From Branchiostoma floridae (taxonomy: Eukaryota > Chordata > Leptocardii > Amphioxiformes > Branchiostomatidae): a stretch of DNA of 60,000 nucleotides. Made by a program: the position numbers and the translations under genes. The stretch is from the NCBI RefSeq assembly GCF_000003815.2, contig NC_049981.1, positions 6,725,041-6,785,040 on the forward strand, given 5' to 3'. Positions 1 through 13,303 of this stretch are shown piece by piece (position 1 is the first letter of the stretch; the number at the start of each line of letters is the position of its first letter). Under the pieces are notes generated by a model. That model worked only from the letters and a program-made list of their open reading frames with translations, did no database searches and was not told the DNA's origin.

Positions 1-216
1 TCTGGTATCGCCTTGGACTCAACACCGATTGGGCTGAAGTACACTTTAAGAGAATAAACAATAGCTTAAGTCATAAAAATATTATACAAGGTATATTTAT
101 ATGACAATTATGGAACATATATATGTAGAGGGTAGTGATTGAAAAGAGTATTTAGCCCAACTTTTCCAAAATTGAATGTTGATGTAAATTGAAAGAGGGT
201 TTTGATTTAATTTAAT

Positions 217-1007
217 TTAACCCTATCTAGACCAGGCTTTTTTGGGATTCCTGGGACCAAGGGGGGGCTCTTTTGACCCCCCCCTTCGTAATTTCAAAAC
301 GGCTTGGGTTACGATCACCAAATTTGGAGGGAATGATGTACTAGTGAAGTTTTATATTTCCTGTATTTTTGGTATCGTTATGACGTAATATGACGTAATT
401 ATGACGTCATAATGTCATATTTTGGGCTAAAATCGTCAAAATATGAAATTTCCGCTATACATAAATGTATTGAATGAAGCATGAATTTTCTAAAATACGA
501 CTTTTTCCACATATAACCCCAAAACCCAATAGAAATGGACTGAAAATGATCAAGTGATTGTGTTTTGTAAGAAAATAAAAGATTTTGACGGTATTTTAGC
601 AAAAATTACATGTATTTATCGTTGAAAATGACATTGTCCGCCATCTTGGATTTTGACCCATGACGTCATCAAATTAGCATAAATTATGAATATTTGATTT
701 GAAATGTGACTTAAAATTACACAGGATGTTAATGATATTAATAAACAAGTTTGATCTAGCAATAAAACCATGAAATCCCATAATTCAAGCTGAAATTAGT
801 AAATTTGGGAAAATATGCCTGTCAGAAACCCGTTGCCATGGCAACACGAAAAATTACAAATTAAAATTTTTTTCACAGAATTGTTGCCAACAATATCTTA
901 GGAAAAGTCACCAAGTTTCGTAGTCCTAGCACACGTCGTTCGCCAGTTATACGACGTCAAAGTTGGCGCGGGCACTTTTAGCCCCCCCCTGGTCTAGATA
1001 GGGTTAA
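217..1007. mobile_element. TTAA-flanked MITE (piggyBac-like ends)
   Basis: A perfect 20-bp inverted repeat (ttaaccctatctagaccagg and its complement) closes the element, with TTAA at 217-220 and 1004-1007 as expected for piggyBac target duplication. The interior has no coding capacity. It shares, in reverse orientation, a core with the MITEs at 29241, 36807 and 58647: gttgccatggcaac, CCATCTTGGATTTTGAC and several TGACGTCA palindromes. It sits in the intron, or downstream region, after the last visible chitin synthase exon. Nothing else is recognised in 1-216. Confidence 0.85.
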
Positions 1008-1072
1008 AGCCTCAGTTTGCCTACTTGGGCACAAATGATTAATGAAAGGGACAAATGGTCAGATGGTCTCAC

Positions 1073-4000
1073 CTGCATAGTCTAAGACGTAAGACATGTA
1101 CATCACCTGGCTCCATCTTTTCTTGTTCTTTACCTGAAAAGGCAGACTTGTTCATAAGACTATTGCAACAAGATAAACGTGCAGTTAACAGCTATGCATA
1201 TTTAAAAAAATAAAGCACTCCAGGAAATTGTACAATTGTGACTGCTGTAACACTACGTTGTGTTCTGTCCGTTCTAATCAAACCGTTAGCTCTATGTAAA
1301 AATTTATGTACATCCAAATATTCTTCTCTTATCCACAAACTATCATTGTCTCCTTCATTTCATCCTCCGTGCTTATCCACAAAATAGGATAAGAGTAAAT
1401 GCCTCTATCTCCTTGAATTATTGACCAATGTGTCGTTATGCTGTGTCCTACTTACCAGTGTGTTGTCCTTGAGATGAATGTTGAAGCTCATGCCGCTCTC
1501 GGTATCTCCGTTGTCATAGTGCAGGTCCCAGTGTAGCTGCAGTCCGTATGGAGTCTTGTATTTCGTGCACTGGTTAATGATGCTTTCCTTGCCTTGTAAT
1601 AATAGAATTAAAACAATTGTTTTTCGGATTATAGCTGCAGTGTATAAAATAGAAAAGATGCTCAAGCAAATCGAAACATTCTGAAAACGGTAAGACTTTA
1701 GATATTATCCCAAATCTTTTGATGATAAACCCAAACAAAGCGTATCCAGTTGCTTGAAAAACTTCGTTTTGTTTCGTGTACTTTCATAGACAAATTCAAG
1801 TCATTTCTTTACAACATTTCTCAATGTTTGCATTTTGCACGCTCAAAAGAAACAAACATTCGTTATCTTTCTTATAAGGTCATGCATGAATATTAAAACA
1901 ACATTGCATTCAGAGACGATAGTTATGGGTAACGTTATATGCTGCAAATCGTAGTCGCTCTAGATAGTGTTTATCGGCATGTGCCACTATATATGGTACC
2001 TATCTCTCAGTCTTACTTTTTACATCTGTGTTGAATCACAACTACATAACTCTCTAGCAGAAGATTTAAAACAACAATCTTACTGTTGCCATCCTTTAGT
2101 GTGTGATCCATGAGCGACAGCAGCTGCAGAGCCCACTGTGACGGCTGACCCTGCTTACAGCCTCCGTCGAAGAAGATGTGGGACTCGAAGGTCCGCTCCC
2201 CCACCTGGCTCTCCGCTATCCCCCGTAGGGATGTCAGGAGCTGCTCCATCTCATGTTCAGCCTGTGAATAATGTATAACAACATTCATGTATCTATTTCA
2301 TTTCCCAACCTTTATTCTAAAAAGGGGCTACTACTGGATTTTGCCACGGTTTGTATACGGAATGATAACATGCAAGATAATTTCCGCATCGCTTAACAGT
2401 TTATGTACATATATAGACTTTGCAACATGAAATTATGAGCATTACTCAAAAAGACGGAAAAGAACATTACATGCACTAAAAGCCATCGTTACAAAAACGG
2501 ATTTAATGCGACCATAATAATTATATTTAAAGAAATTTTCTTGAAAAATAGCAGGGATGTACGTACAGCGTTATATTCAACTAAAAGTATATTCCTTTTA
2601 GTAAACGTCTAGAATACAGTAGCTCTGGACTAAGTTCGCATTTTGAATACGGAGCACGACCAGTTGGTAAGGGTCTTCAAGGAGGCAATTTACGTCAGCG
2701 CATTTGATCCAATCACACATCTGATGTAGGTCGGCAAAATCAAGTAAAATCACGCTGCAACTAAGTTCTAGAATAACATGATGACATGGGTGTAGCAAGA
2801 AAGACAACAAAATTTATTTGTTCTCCTTACCTCGTGGTACATTGTAGTACAGATGTAGACGTGCGCGTTTTGCCGTGTTCTCTTTTGCACCACGAAGTCC
2901 TCGCTCTTAGTGTTCCTGTTCTTACGGCTGAGCAGCAGCCACTGTTCGGGAAACACCCCACTGTACCCGGGCAACCAGAACAACTGCACGGGAATGAAAA
3001 TTGAAATCGTTCATCATCATTATCATAGTGAGGTACAATCTCTAGTACAATTTTTCCAGTATGATCTCTTCTTCATGGCAGACACTAAACTAGACCCTGG
3101 CAGCCCAATGTCTCTTTCTATCATTTACTTTAAAGTTATGTATGGTCGGCCAACTTTGCGCCTTCCTTCTGGAAGCCAGTCCATTAGTCTCCCTGCTCGT
3201 TGTATGCCCTGCCAGGGCGAGCCAGTGCTGCCTCATAACAGATAGAATCGTCATTGTTTGAAATAGGCCATAAGAAAGGTCATTTAAAGCAGCAAATGCT
3301 TTGAAGAACTGTAATCGTGTGCTAGGAAGAAACAGAGTAGTGAGTAGAAAAGTAGAGTAGTTGTTTAAAAAAATCTGAAGCATCTATTTACCTATGAGTT
3401 CCTCAAGAGAGACGACAAGTCTTGTACGTCTAAGCCACACGCTGTTTTATTCACAATTGTTGCTTTGTTTTCAGATATAGAATTGGCATCTACCGTTTAT
3501 ATATATAGTAAATCTTCTCGTAATTGTATATAACGTACATAAAAGCATGTAACGTCTCTTTATGTTCCTGAGGTATAAAATGGGTTCGGTGGGGCAGGTA
3601 AGTGGTGTGGGCTCAGCCTTCCAATGCCATGCCCTTGAGACAGTGGATAACATTGACAACCCACTGCCCCTACAGCCTCAAAAATGTTATAGGACTGATT
3701 TTCACATTGAAAATCTAGCATACAATGACGCAGATCTGCCCACTTACGCTCGCTTCCCTTTCCATGACGATAGTAGGGCTCCTCATGACGAACCAGGTCG
3801 TAGACAGGAACTGGATGAGTAGAAGACCTGCAGCCACAGGTACGTCCCACATCAGCTGATCCAGGTTTTCCGTGCATGTTTCCGCAGGAATGAACGTCAC
3901 GAACTCACACAGGGGCTGGACATACGTTATTGTGACTAGACAGAATAAAACATATTCTTTTTGTTAAAATTTTGAGACTTTATATCAGTGCACAAAATAA

Positions 4001-7000
4001 AGCGCTTACCCACAAACTTTCGATCAGTCCTATGATACGTCTCAAGTTGAAATGACCGAGAACCTAAGTCACACATCCGGAACGGAAGTGTGACGTCAGC
4101 AAAGGGTCAAAGGTGCTTAGCAGTCGGTATCGGACCCCGTCTAGGTTTAGGGAAGGTTGCTGAGCTCTGATTTAAATGGCCTCTTTCACTCCCCTGACAA
4201 AGAGCACCGACTGCCAAGCACCTTTGACCCTTTGCTGACGTCACACTTTCGTTCCAGGTCATTTCAACTTGAGAAGGATCAGAGGACTGATCGAAAGCTT
4301 GCTGGTAAGCGTTTTATTTTGTGTACGGATATAAAGTCTTAGACTTGCAAAATAATGCTGACTACCGTCAAATATTATCTTACATTCAAGTATAAAAACA
4401 TATATTAAGTCACTGCAAGCACACTACAGGCTCCAAACGTAATGGTCGAAAAAAACAAGATGGGCAAAAGAACAAGATTTTTAAAATAGACACTATAAAC
4501 ATAATAACTGGATGGTTTTACATCCAACAATCTTTTATTTCTGTGCCACTTTTACTGTCAAACTAGTTAACTTCTACACATATGCCATGGCGTAGTGACA
4601 AGTACCTCACTAGTGTCACTTCAACACGAATCACAATCAATGCTACCACACGATATATTTTTTGTTTCTTTTGGTATCATGTTCATCATCCCAAAAGGGA
4701 AGAATTTTTTTTTGGTGTAAACTTTGGTACTTACATGCAACGATGGTTCCTATGCATAGTGGGAGGGCGAATCCAAAGAACTGCATCCGTATGGTGCACG
4801 CCATCCATGCTAGCACGTACCCGCTGAAACTGCAACACACATTCACGATAAAGTTGGTGATAGCCGGTTGACTTGTGGTGTACAGGTGACTCATGCTGTA
4901 CATGTTTGCCCACTCCGTGTACAGATCCAGCTTTGTCCACACCCAAGGTGAACAGATGTCTACCAACCGAAGCACCCTCAAGGCTTCTGGAACAAGGAGC
5001 ACAAAGATGAGCTTGAAGAAGTTGTTGATGATCCCCATTTTCCACCTGGCGTTCTCCTTGACGTTGCTTCCAAGATGGTCCACAGTTTGTACGACAACTT
5101 CGCTCTTCTGCCTGCCAAAGAAGATACCGTCTGGGTCTTCTACCGCAACATCTTGCGCCCTGCTTTTCTTCTTGGATCGGGCTGTGTTTTCGGTATTGTC
5201 GGTTTCAGTGCCTTCTCCTGTCTGGTACTCTTGTAGAAGCGGCGCCCAGGCGACGGAGAGGGACAGTAGAGATACCGGTATCTCCCACTTGTTGTCCGCT
5301 ATCTCCCACCTGCGAAACACGCACCAACACACCACTAATGTTCCACATGCTAACGCGAGGATGATCGACGCGAGGATGTAGAAGAACAGGCCCAGGTGTT
5401 TCCTTATCCGGACCTTGGACAGTTTGATGGAGTGTTTCACAACCTGTAAAAGAGAGGAACATTTTGTTTGTGTTTTTGTTGTTTGTTTTAAAACCGAACC
5501 AGTTAAACGACTCTGTAGGTCATTTTGTTTGTTTGTTTGTTTGTTTGTTTGTTTTAAAGCAAAATCGGTAGACTGATTGCGTAAGCATGGTACCAGCGGT
5601 TGTTTTCGTGAATTTCTAGACGTTTGGCTTTCTTCACACATGGTCAAATATATGCAACTTCAGGTACAGATATTGGAAATGCCTGATTGTTATAATTAGA
5701 TGATCGATGAAGAGCAGAGCGTTTGTCGTGAAACAGCCAAACCAATGAAAAAGCAAGTCAAAAGAAAACAAGAAACTACAATGACTGCGGTAACCTACCC
5801 GAATGATCATATCTAATGACATCAGACTGCATGCATCATATTGGGAATATTAACACATTATCATCGAATCTCACCTGCAATATGATGGGTACGAAGAAGA
5901 TGCCGTTGGACAGGACTAGGCTGATAGAGGGGTGGACAGACGGCATGACCCGGAGAGTGAAGAGGCACAGCCCGAACACTTCGAGGAAACTCAGGACGAC
6001 GCCCTGAAAAATATGATGATACGTTTGATTACAAAAATGTCCGCTCAAGCTTCAATGTAATGGTTAGTCAACTATCCCTGCAGGTACATGTAAAACGAGA
6101 TTGGCAATGGAAAAAAATACATTGCCTGGCGACGGTGGATGTTGTAGGGTTTTTTGACCAGTACAAAATGTGGAAATAGCATTGGAACGGGTTTGGCAGG
6201 TAGGTGCGCGTGCATAGACTGGAAACTCCCTGTCCTACTAACCCTGGCACCTAGCACACCTGTAACATAAACCACAGCCAACAGAAATGTACTATCCCTA
6301 GTACAACACAATTGTCTGCGTTGTAGGGTTTTTTGACCAGTGCAAAATGTGGAAATAGCGTTGAGGGGTTTGGCAGGTAGGTGCGCGTGCATAGATTGGA
6401 AACTCCCTGTCGCCTCGCTGGCACCTAGCCCACCTGCAATGTAAGTTACATAAACTACAGCCAGCAGAAACGTACTATCCCTAGTACAATAGTCTGCCAG
6501 TAACCTAAACATATGGCCAGCACTACAGTGTATAGTGGAGAATAAAAAAGTAAGAACCAACTGTTTCCAGCACTTGAGTCCTTGAATGACTTTCTTGCAC
6601 CTAATCCACATGGCTGTCCTACTTCGTAATATTCCAGTCCTTGGGATAACTTGACGGTTGAACTTTCCACACAATGGGCGTCCTCACCCCCAAAGCAATA
6701 ACAGTCAATGCACGAACCTCCCTCTGGCTTTTACCTACGTCATAGACACAGCAAAGCGTACTCTAGCTGCCCCACAAAACCACCCATCTGCCTTGAAAGT
6801 TGAAGGCCTGATGCAAGTACATGTTTAAAAGATCCTCTTATTCACTATATAGACAACAGCTCTCTCCCTCTGCACCACGACTGGGTGATCCCCGAATCTC
6901 TGCAGTTGCATTACACTCCTTGTTCTGCCGAAGTTCCCAAGGGACCCAGCATGCCCTACATTCCATATTCCACCATGGGGACCCAGCATGCCCTACATTC

Positions 7001-7339
7001 CACATTCCACCAAGGGGACCCAGCATGCCCTACGTTCCACATTCCACCAAGGTGTTGGAGAGGCAGTGTTTGCATTCCAGTGAAGGTAGCAATGTAGAAA
7101 TTTCAGTGGCAATGTTGGAATTCCAGAGAAGGAGGCAATGTCATTGGAATTCCAGCCAGAGTGGTGAAATAATGTGCCCCCAATAGCCAAACATAGCAGG
7201 GTTTCACATGTTTCTCAGTATTGTACAAATTTTGTTTCATATGCTGGCAGGATGATGTTGGGTGCATGGCTGGCATGCCCACCATACATACATGTCCTTG
7301 TGATTGCAATTTTGCGTGTAACCCAAAAGGATTTTGAAC

Positions 7340-7383
<44 letters not shown>

Positions 7384-10300
7384 TGTCTGTGTCTGTGGCC
7401 TTGATATACCTTTAGTATATGCCATAAAAATTACCAGTGTGTGAACTTAATATACCTTTAGTATATGCCATGAAAATTACCAGTGTGTGAACTTAATATA
7501 TCTTTAGTATATGCCACGAAAATTGCATTTGGCTCTGAATATAATATAATTACAATTTACCATCATTCAAGATTATGACCTTAATATGTAACATTTTCTG
7601 TCTACCTATGGTATATGGTTATCCCTATCAGTTGACCTCGGCAGACCCAACCATACCCCTGATTACAGTTTCCTATTAGTTGACCTGAGCTGTCCCAACC
7701 GTCCCCCTGATCCCAGCTTCCTGGGACATGACCCAAATCCCATTTCACATTCATTGAGGCTGTGGAAACATGCCTAGCATACCTGTGGAAACATGCTTAG
7801 CATGCCTGTGGAAACATGCCTGTGCAATTCCTAGGATTTTTGAAGACTGAACATAATATATACCATTTGGCTTGCCCCTGAGGCGTCGCCAAAAAGAGGA
7901 CGAACAAATAGAGTAGAACAATAAAGCTAGTAAACAGTCTGCTTTAGTCTAGAAACTAACTCCGAATAGTATTGGGTTTGACTTCTTTTTCTGAGACAGT
8001 GAAAGTATTAATTCATAGCTGACACAAATATGAGAACTATAATATCATTGCAGGCATTTCAAGCATAATTGTAAGTATGTCCATCTTTCCGTCTTGTTTT
8101 TCCTAGAAATCCATCTGAAAAACATCTTTGCACTCTTACTTCTTCGTTTCATGGGTTACTACAGGTGATTGTTACTCTACCCGTTCTTTAACAAGCTATT
8201 GTTGACATTAATACTGTAACATCAACGTAAAGCAAGCCTTCGTATATCCTGTCTAAACACACCCCTGTTGTAAAACTGGAACATTTTGTGTGTGATGCAA
8301 ACAGAGGGCAATACACGACTAGTGTTTGGCAACGCTTACATTAGTGAGTCTTTAAACACAATTAGAATTTTCACAGGATATTGGACTGACAACCTAGCCT
8401 GGTATCCAGCCGTATTATAGCTCCCAAGTCTCATGTTCTCTCCGTAAATACTCGGGACCTATAATACAGCTGGATACCAGACTACTGACAGCTACAGCGC
8501 TGAAAATCTAGCCAAAAGTCAAGCGTGAAAATACGTAGTCTTTGAGTCAAGTGTGGGTAGATTTTGAGCGGCGCAGACGATGGTAGGTAAGTGTGGTGTA
8601 TTCTTTAACGTGTTTTAGGCGTGGCTTTCTTTATTCTGTCACAAGTATACGTAGGTGCATGGTTTTGCAAACAATCTCAGCACATTTTATACAAAGTAAA
8701 CTGTCGGAATGCTTCTCAAGATAACAGGTGCTAGAATGGCGTGTAGGTATGTCGTCATAACCCGAATGGTATTGCGTGTGCTTAGTTAACATGTTGAATG
8801 AGGCCAATAAAAGGCGTGAAAGATGTTTGTACTGCGTGTTTGTTAAACGCACAAGCAAGGCGTGTATCCCGTCAGGACTGACGAACAGGGATATGCAAAT
8901 ATTTCCAAACGACGTTTAATAACCACCCACATTATACGAACGTTAAAGAATCCACCACACCTACCTATAATAGTATGGGCACGCCAAAATCTACCCAAAA
9001 AATAATGGCATGCTTAACTCAAAGACTACACATTTGTGGCGTAGGGCGTGACGTAACTGGTAGAGTGTTCTGGTTTGAATCTATAGGTCCCGAGTTCGAT
9101 CCAAGCCGTGCAACCGACGTTTTACCATTGGGAAAGGCACTTTACACGACCTTCCTCACTACACCCAGGTGTAAAAATGGGTACCTGACTTCGGTCGGGG
9201 AGGTAAAGCTACTTCTCAGTACTGCATATGGCCCCACGATTCAAGATTATGTCATGATATTTTACACATTGTCTAGTAAAGGACTTCCTAACACTTGATG
9301 AAAACCTTTGGTCTCCTAAATAAAATGGCCGACGCAGCGATATCATGCTATATTAAATCGTTATGACACACTGGTTTGACGGACAGCGTGGCACTGCACT
9401 GAAGTCAGTATATCATTTTGTTCACTTTTTACATGTTAACTATGCTGTATTCTCACTGGTGATCTAAACTCATTTGTACATATACATAGTAGTGCATACA
9501 TCCCCTGACAAAAAGTAAATATCTACTTTGAAATGCTCACCCAAACAAGTAATTTCCGCTCCGCCACATGAAATCACACCGACTCAGGAATGTGGCCCCC
9601 AGAAATAACCTTAGGAACGTTGAACTTTCACAGGTCGTTATTTCTTAGATAACGACGTTACGCAATGGGAAGTTTCCCCTCCCCCATTTCTTTCTATCGT
9701 GTATGGCCGCTCTCAACCATGACGTTCTTGTGGTCACGTTAGCAGTAATGTTTGGCGTAAATAATAATAAGAAAAAAAATCGATATCATAGTTTTTTAAG
9801 TTAGTTACAGTACAGGTAAATGAACTGACTTCTCTATAGCTCGAGTAGAACTTGCAAACAAGCAATTATTTGCTAAAAAAATCTTGTTAGTCGACAAAAG
9901 GATACTCCCGTTGCCGAACATCTGCTGTGCTTATTTTATACGTATTGTTTTCGATGGTAGCCTAAATCTACAACACGAAACTAGAAGGATTTGCAAAGAG
10001 TCACATATAGACCTGCAAAAATCATAGCAATCATTGCCATACGCCTGGATGCACATTGGTTAACGTGTGTATCGGTCGTCTTTTTGGACGTTTGTATGTC
10101 TCTAGCGATGCACGCTCTCTCTACTACCTATTTAGGGAACGGTAGCCTCATAGCCCTTTTTGATGCCATAGGCGAAGTGGGTTAACGTTGCTATTAACTT
10201 TGTCTAGGGTACATTATTGGAAGGCAGAGCCCAGCCCTCAATCACATTTTACCTCCCAAACAGAAGCCATGACCAGGTACCCATATTTACACCTGGATGG

Positions 10301-13300
10301 AGCGAGGAAAGTGTAAGTGTAAAGTGCCTTTCTCAAGGGCACAAAATTGGTAGTATTACAAGATTTGAACCCAACACCTCTAGCTTTTAGGTCAAACACC
10401 CTGTAGTTACATTCTACGACCCACCATCTCACGAAAGGAAAAGCCCATAGCCAGAAAACCGTATGAAACATCATGGGTTGCGAAACACGCCAGGGTCTTT
10501 ACATCTGCTTGGAGTTTACACACACACCCTCCTAATGACCCGTACCCATTGTATCGTGTCCTTTCTTTTATGTTACCTGGTGACCCCGTCACACCCCGTC
10601 GCCATGTTGAATTAACGACACAAGTAACTGAATCTCTATGAGGGTAACCAAACACTCAACACCATACTTGTGCCTTTGTTGTGCCGTGTAGGGTTTAAGA
10701 CACTCGAGAACTCTCCGTCACTTTGTATATGTTTGGGCTTTTCCCCGAAAAATTATGACGACTTCCGACATGCTACGGAAATAGCCGAACACTCGAAAAA
10801 CCCCACCCGAACAAGGAAGCGACGCTTGACACTGTTTGAGAGTGAAGTAACGTAAAATGTTAGATCACGGGTTCAAACAAATTTGACAGATATAGAACAC
10901 AGGACACAACTCAATTTGCACAGTCAACAATCTGGAAAATAGAGACTTCTTTTCGACAGACATTTGAGAAATGTACTAGTATTCACCTTTTGCGCAGAAT
11001 AGGCGTTTTTAAAGGAAACAGATGAATCCATTATAAAACAAGTTATAAGCAGTTTCTAAGATATTTCTGGAGCCAGGCCAAAAGCATCCAATGTGCGGTA
11101 CCGTTCTAAACAAACTGAACAAGGCCGAACGTGGTCATACGTCGTGCCTGTACGAAGCACGTTTTGGAGTTTAGATAGCAACCTGTGTGACTGCCGACAC
11201 GTACTCGTATACAGGTCTAGAGAGTTCTGTATCTGTAAGAACTTGTACCTAAACCTGAACTGTACCAGATAGCTGAAACAGTTAAGAAGATGTATGGTGA
11301 ATGGAAAATTAAATATTTCTACGTGTGAAATGACTTGGTTAAACTTGTTAATGGGAGTGGGGTTGCGTGGTCGCCAAAAATTACAAAAGGTAGAATTTAT
11401 GATCAATACAGCGTCTAGTTTGAAGATATTTGCTTTCTATCCTTTTTTTATAATCTATGTTTTATTTGCTGGGTAATGTCCTTTTTGATAACTTACTATT
11501 TTAGGCTTATTATACAGTTCAATAATATGAGATCGAAGTTTTGTCTGGTACAACTTCAAATATTTGTTTTTTATCTGCATGGCTAAGTGCAATTGTTCTA
11601 GTAGCTGTTCTACAAAAACTCGAACGATATGGATATCTGAAATTTTGCAAGAATAAAGATTAATTGATTCGGGTTTTTTTTTTGCTACCATATGCGTTAT
11701 GAGTTATTGGTGGGTTAATGACAACGCATGAAAGTGCAAATTTGTGTGCCGAATGCGAAAGGCATGCGGAAATAACCTGATGTTATGTGTACATGTACGT
11801 GACACAGTTTGTATGACTCAGCGCCATTAAACAATAGTTTTTCTTTCTGGAAAGATCGATATGTTCGTGGTAATATGTAGCGATAGGGAACATTTTACAA
11901 GCATGATGCAATATTCCAGAATTAGAAGTTTTAAGATTATTGTAATATGGCGGACTAATAACTTTGTCAGTAGTAAAATTTTGCAAGGGGGTCAAAAATG
12001 CAGATATGAAAACGACTTAGTTAAGAATTAAGGCTATCATTTTGGAAGGAATAACACTGTCAGCTGTGAGAAATCTTTGATTCGTGAATAATTTTCTTTT
12101 TTGTCCATGAGAACTATGGCCCAGCTGTTTGTATAATCGAATCTTTTCGTGTATCTTTCTTGCTATAGGTTACGCAAACAGGGGCCATGTAGTCTCACAA
12201 GATAAGAATGTCACTTGTGCAAGAAAACAAGTTAGTAGAAACAAATTTTATACGTCGCACACTGAATTCTTCTCTCGGTCGATCCTTTTTTTTCTAGAAC
12301 ATCACGTGAACTATGATTATGAACAGGTGCATAAAATCGCAGTAAATTCCACTATGTGTCCATCATGATTTATGACCCCAATTAAAATGCTTTTGAGATA
12401 TCGCAGAGCGAACTCCCTAAAAACAAACACGTTATACAAGTCTGCAATGAAAATGTCGATAAAGATGAAAGTTTATTGGATGAAGATAACGTCATAGCTT
12501 GGGGAGAATCTTAAAATTTTTGACTAGCAAGCATTCCTGTAGTGAAAAAATAAGTAATAGAAATATATTAATGTTCTTTGCAAAATAGTTTTTCTTTGGT
12601 TCACAGCCTTATTTCCTTTAGGGGGGGTGCGTTTTGTACATTTAGAAATACGTTGAATTGATCTACTTGGAGAAACTACTTAATAATGTATGAAAATCAA
12701 GTGTAAACTTACCAGAACTGCGGCTTTTGCATGTGGCCATGGCATGGAGGCCTGGAACGCTCCATTCCAAACGCTCCGGAAGAAAGACACTCCGTATGGG
12801 AACATCAATATGTATTCCATCATAAGTACCGTGGACTCCATTTCTTTTACTTCTTTTTCTCCCGTGAAGTTTCCGTCGTTTTCGCACAAGTCCGTGAACT
12901 CGTCCTCGCTCCATCTTAAAGATTGGTTGCGGAATGTCTTGGTGATACCAATGATCGACAATCTGCTTACAGTAAGACACCCGAGAACGATTAATCCGAT
13001 CAGGATGGAAAGAACGAGTTTGAGAACTTTGAGACACATGTGAGTCTCTCCCACCGCACCGTACACCACGTCCGCTTCGATGTTACGGATGTTCACGGTC
13101 AAGCTCGGCTCGTACGCCCCAGCGTAGGTCTTCGGGGTGGGGCTCGAGGGCACCCGCCCGTTGGCTACAGAAGGCCCGCTGACGCCCGTTGCCATCCTCT
13201 TGGTCTCGGGAGGAGTGCTACCCGGAGTGCTCCGTTCCTCGCTTATATTGGACAGTCTCTTTCCGGGTTGCCCGTTGGAAAGCTGGCCCTCATTGGTCGA

Positions 13301-13303
13301 CAT
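1073..13303 (-). CDS. CHS: Chitin synthase, N-terminal half (8 exons, 5' complete, 3' part outside window)
   Basis: Exons read on the minus strand: 13303-12713, 6003-5875, 5443-4735, 3935-3748, 2983-2831, 2261-2084, 1592-1456, 1133-1073. All junctions are GT-AG and phases match, giving about 715 aa. The start is the first ATG of the open frame (MSTNEG). The order matches metazoan chitin synthases: membrane helices with a FFRSVWNGAF block in exon 1, a helix pair in exons 2-3, the region ending in MQFFGFALPLC (compare insect Q-F-S-F-A-F-P), more helices in exon 4, then entry into the GT2 domain with YICTTMYHE (insect ATMWHE), SHIFFDGGC (insect AHVFFDDAF), TPYGLQLHW and KNKKRWSQVMYMSYVLD. Known family role: polymerising UDP-GlcNAc into chitin at the plasma membrane. 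The EDR, QRRRW and C-terminal helix parts would lie beyond coordinate 1. The family call is secure; the exact start is less so. Confidence 0.9.
3974..4342. mobile_element. Foldback MITE in chitin synthase intron
   Basis: Left arm (about 3974-4115) and right arm (about 4205-4342) are inverted copies. The outer ends read gagactttatatcagtgcac and gtgtacggatataaagtctta. The arms share tttcgatcagtcct, aagttgaaatgac and gtgacgtcagcaaagggtcaaaggtgctt-type sequence. There is no coding capacity. It lies in the intron between exons 4735 and 3935. Each arm carries a CRE palindrome next to GGGTCAAAGGTGC. Confidence 0.8.
5461..5555. repeat. (GTTT)n simple repeat
   Basis: Runs of gttt occur at about 5461-5490 and 5526-5555, just upstream (minus sense) of the third chitin synthase exon acceptor at 5444. 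They may contribute to its A/C-rich surroundings but need no special role. Confidence 0.9.
6141..6497. repeat. 179-bp tandem duplication in intron 1
   Basis: Two adjacent copies begin with gttgtagggttttttgacc at 6141 and 6320. They share ggtttggcaggtaggtgcgcgtgcatag, tggaaactccctgtc and gtactatccctagtacaa, with scattered substitutions. Minus-strand reading frames run through both copies but lack splice context or domains, so this is treated as noncoding. Confidence 0.85.
6941..7052. repeat. 36-bp minisatellite, three copies
   Basis: Three units start gggacccagcatgcccta and end attccaccaagg or a near variant. It is noncoding and lies within chitin synthase intron 1. Confidence 0.9.
7339..7402. 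repeat. (GT)n microsatellite followed by 46-bp repeats
   Basis: A near-perfect gt run of about 40 bases grades into gtctgtctgt. It is immediately followed at 7403-7524 by three 46-bp units containing atacctttagtatatgcc and aaaattaccagtgtgtgaa. Confidence 0.9.
7403..7524. repeat. 46-bp tandem repeat, nearly three copies
   Basis: Units read ttgatatacctttagtat then atgccataaaaattaccagt. The third unit is truncated after gccacgaaaatt. The 7525-8395 stretch after it has only short direct repeats (tgtggaaacatgcctagcat types near 7765-7825) and no recognised feature. Confidence 0.85.
8398..8481. repeat. Short palindromic element
   Basis: Arms cctggtatccagc plus gtattatag and their complement ctataatac plus gctggataccag enclose about 35 bp. 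It looks like a small hairpin MITE or a solo end. Confidence 0.7.
8536..9028. mobile_element. Palindromic MITE, about 490 bp
   Basis: Outer ends tagtctttgagtcaag and cttaactcaaagacta are inverted. Further in, gtgggtagattttg pairs with caaaatctaccca, and gtaggtaagtgtggtg plus attctttaacgt pairs with acgttaaagaat plus ccaccacacctacc. No coding capacity. It is adjacent to the SINE that starts near 9036. Confidence 0.8.
9036..9235 (+). mobile_element. tRNA-derived SINE
   Basis: The head resembles a tRNA promoter: A-box-like taactggtagagtg and B-box-like gagttcgatcc at the usual spacing. The body (gggaaaggcactttacac, cccaggtgtaaa, gggtacctgac) is shared with the minus-strand copy at 10238-10436, so this is a family. 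The surrounding intron 9236-10237 holds nothing else recognised. Confidence 0.75.
10238..10436 (-). mobile_element. tRNA-derived SINE, second copy
   Basis: Read on the minus strand it shows a B-box-like gggttcaaatc followed by the same body as the 9036 copy (gaaaggcactttacac, ccaggtgtaaa, gggtacctgg). The head is more diverged. The rest of intron 1 up to 12712 (10437-12712) has no recognised gene or repeat family; open frames there are short and lack domains. Confidence 0.7.

Noticed and set aside
1-55. Possible next chitin synthase exon at the window start
   Set aside because: No frame resembles the expected sequence after KNKKRWSQVMYMSYVLD, and no acceptor could be tied to it.
4893-5381. 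Plus-strand frame of 162 aa
   Set aside because: Antisense of chitin synthase exon 3; no domain and no splice logic.
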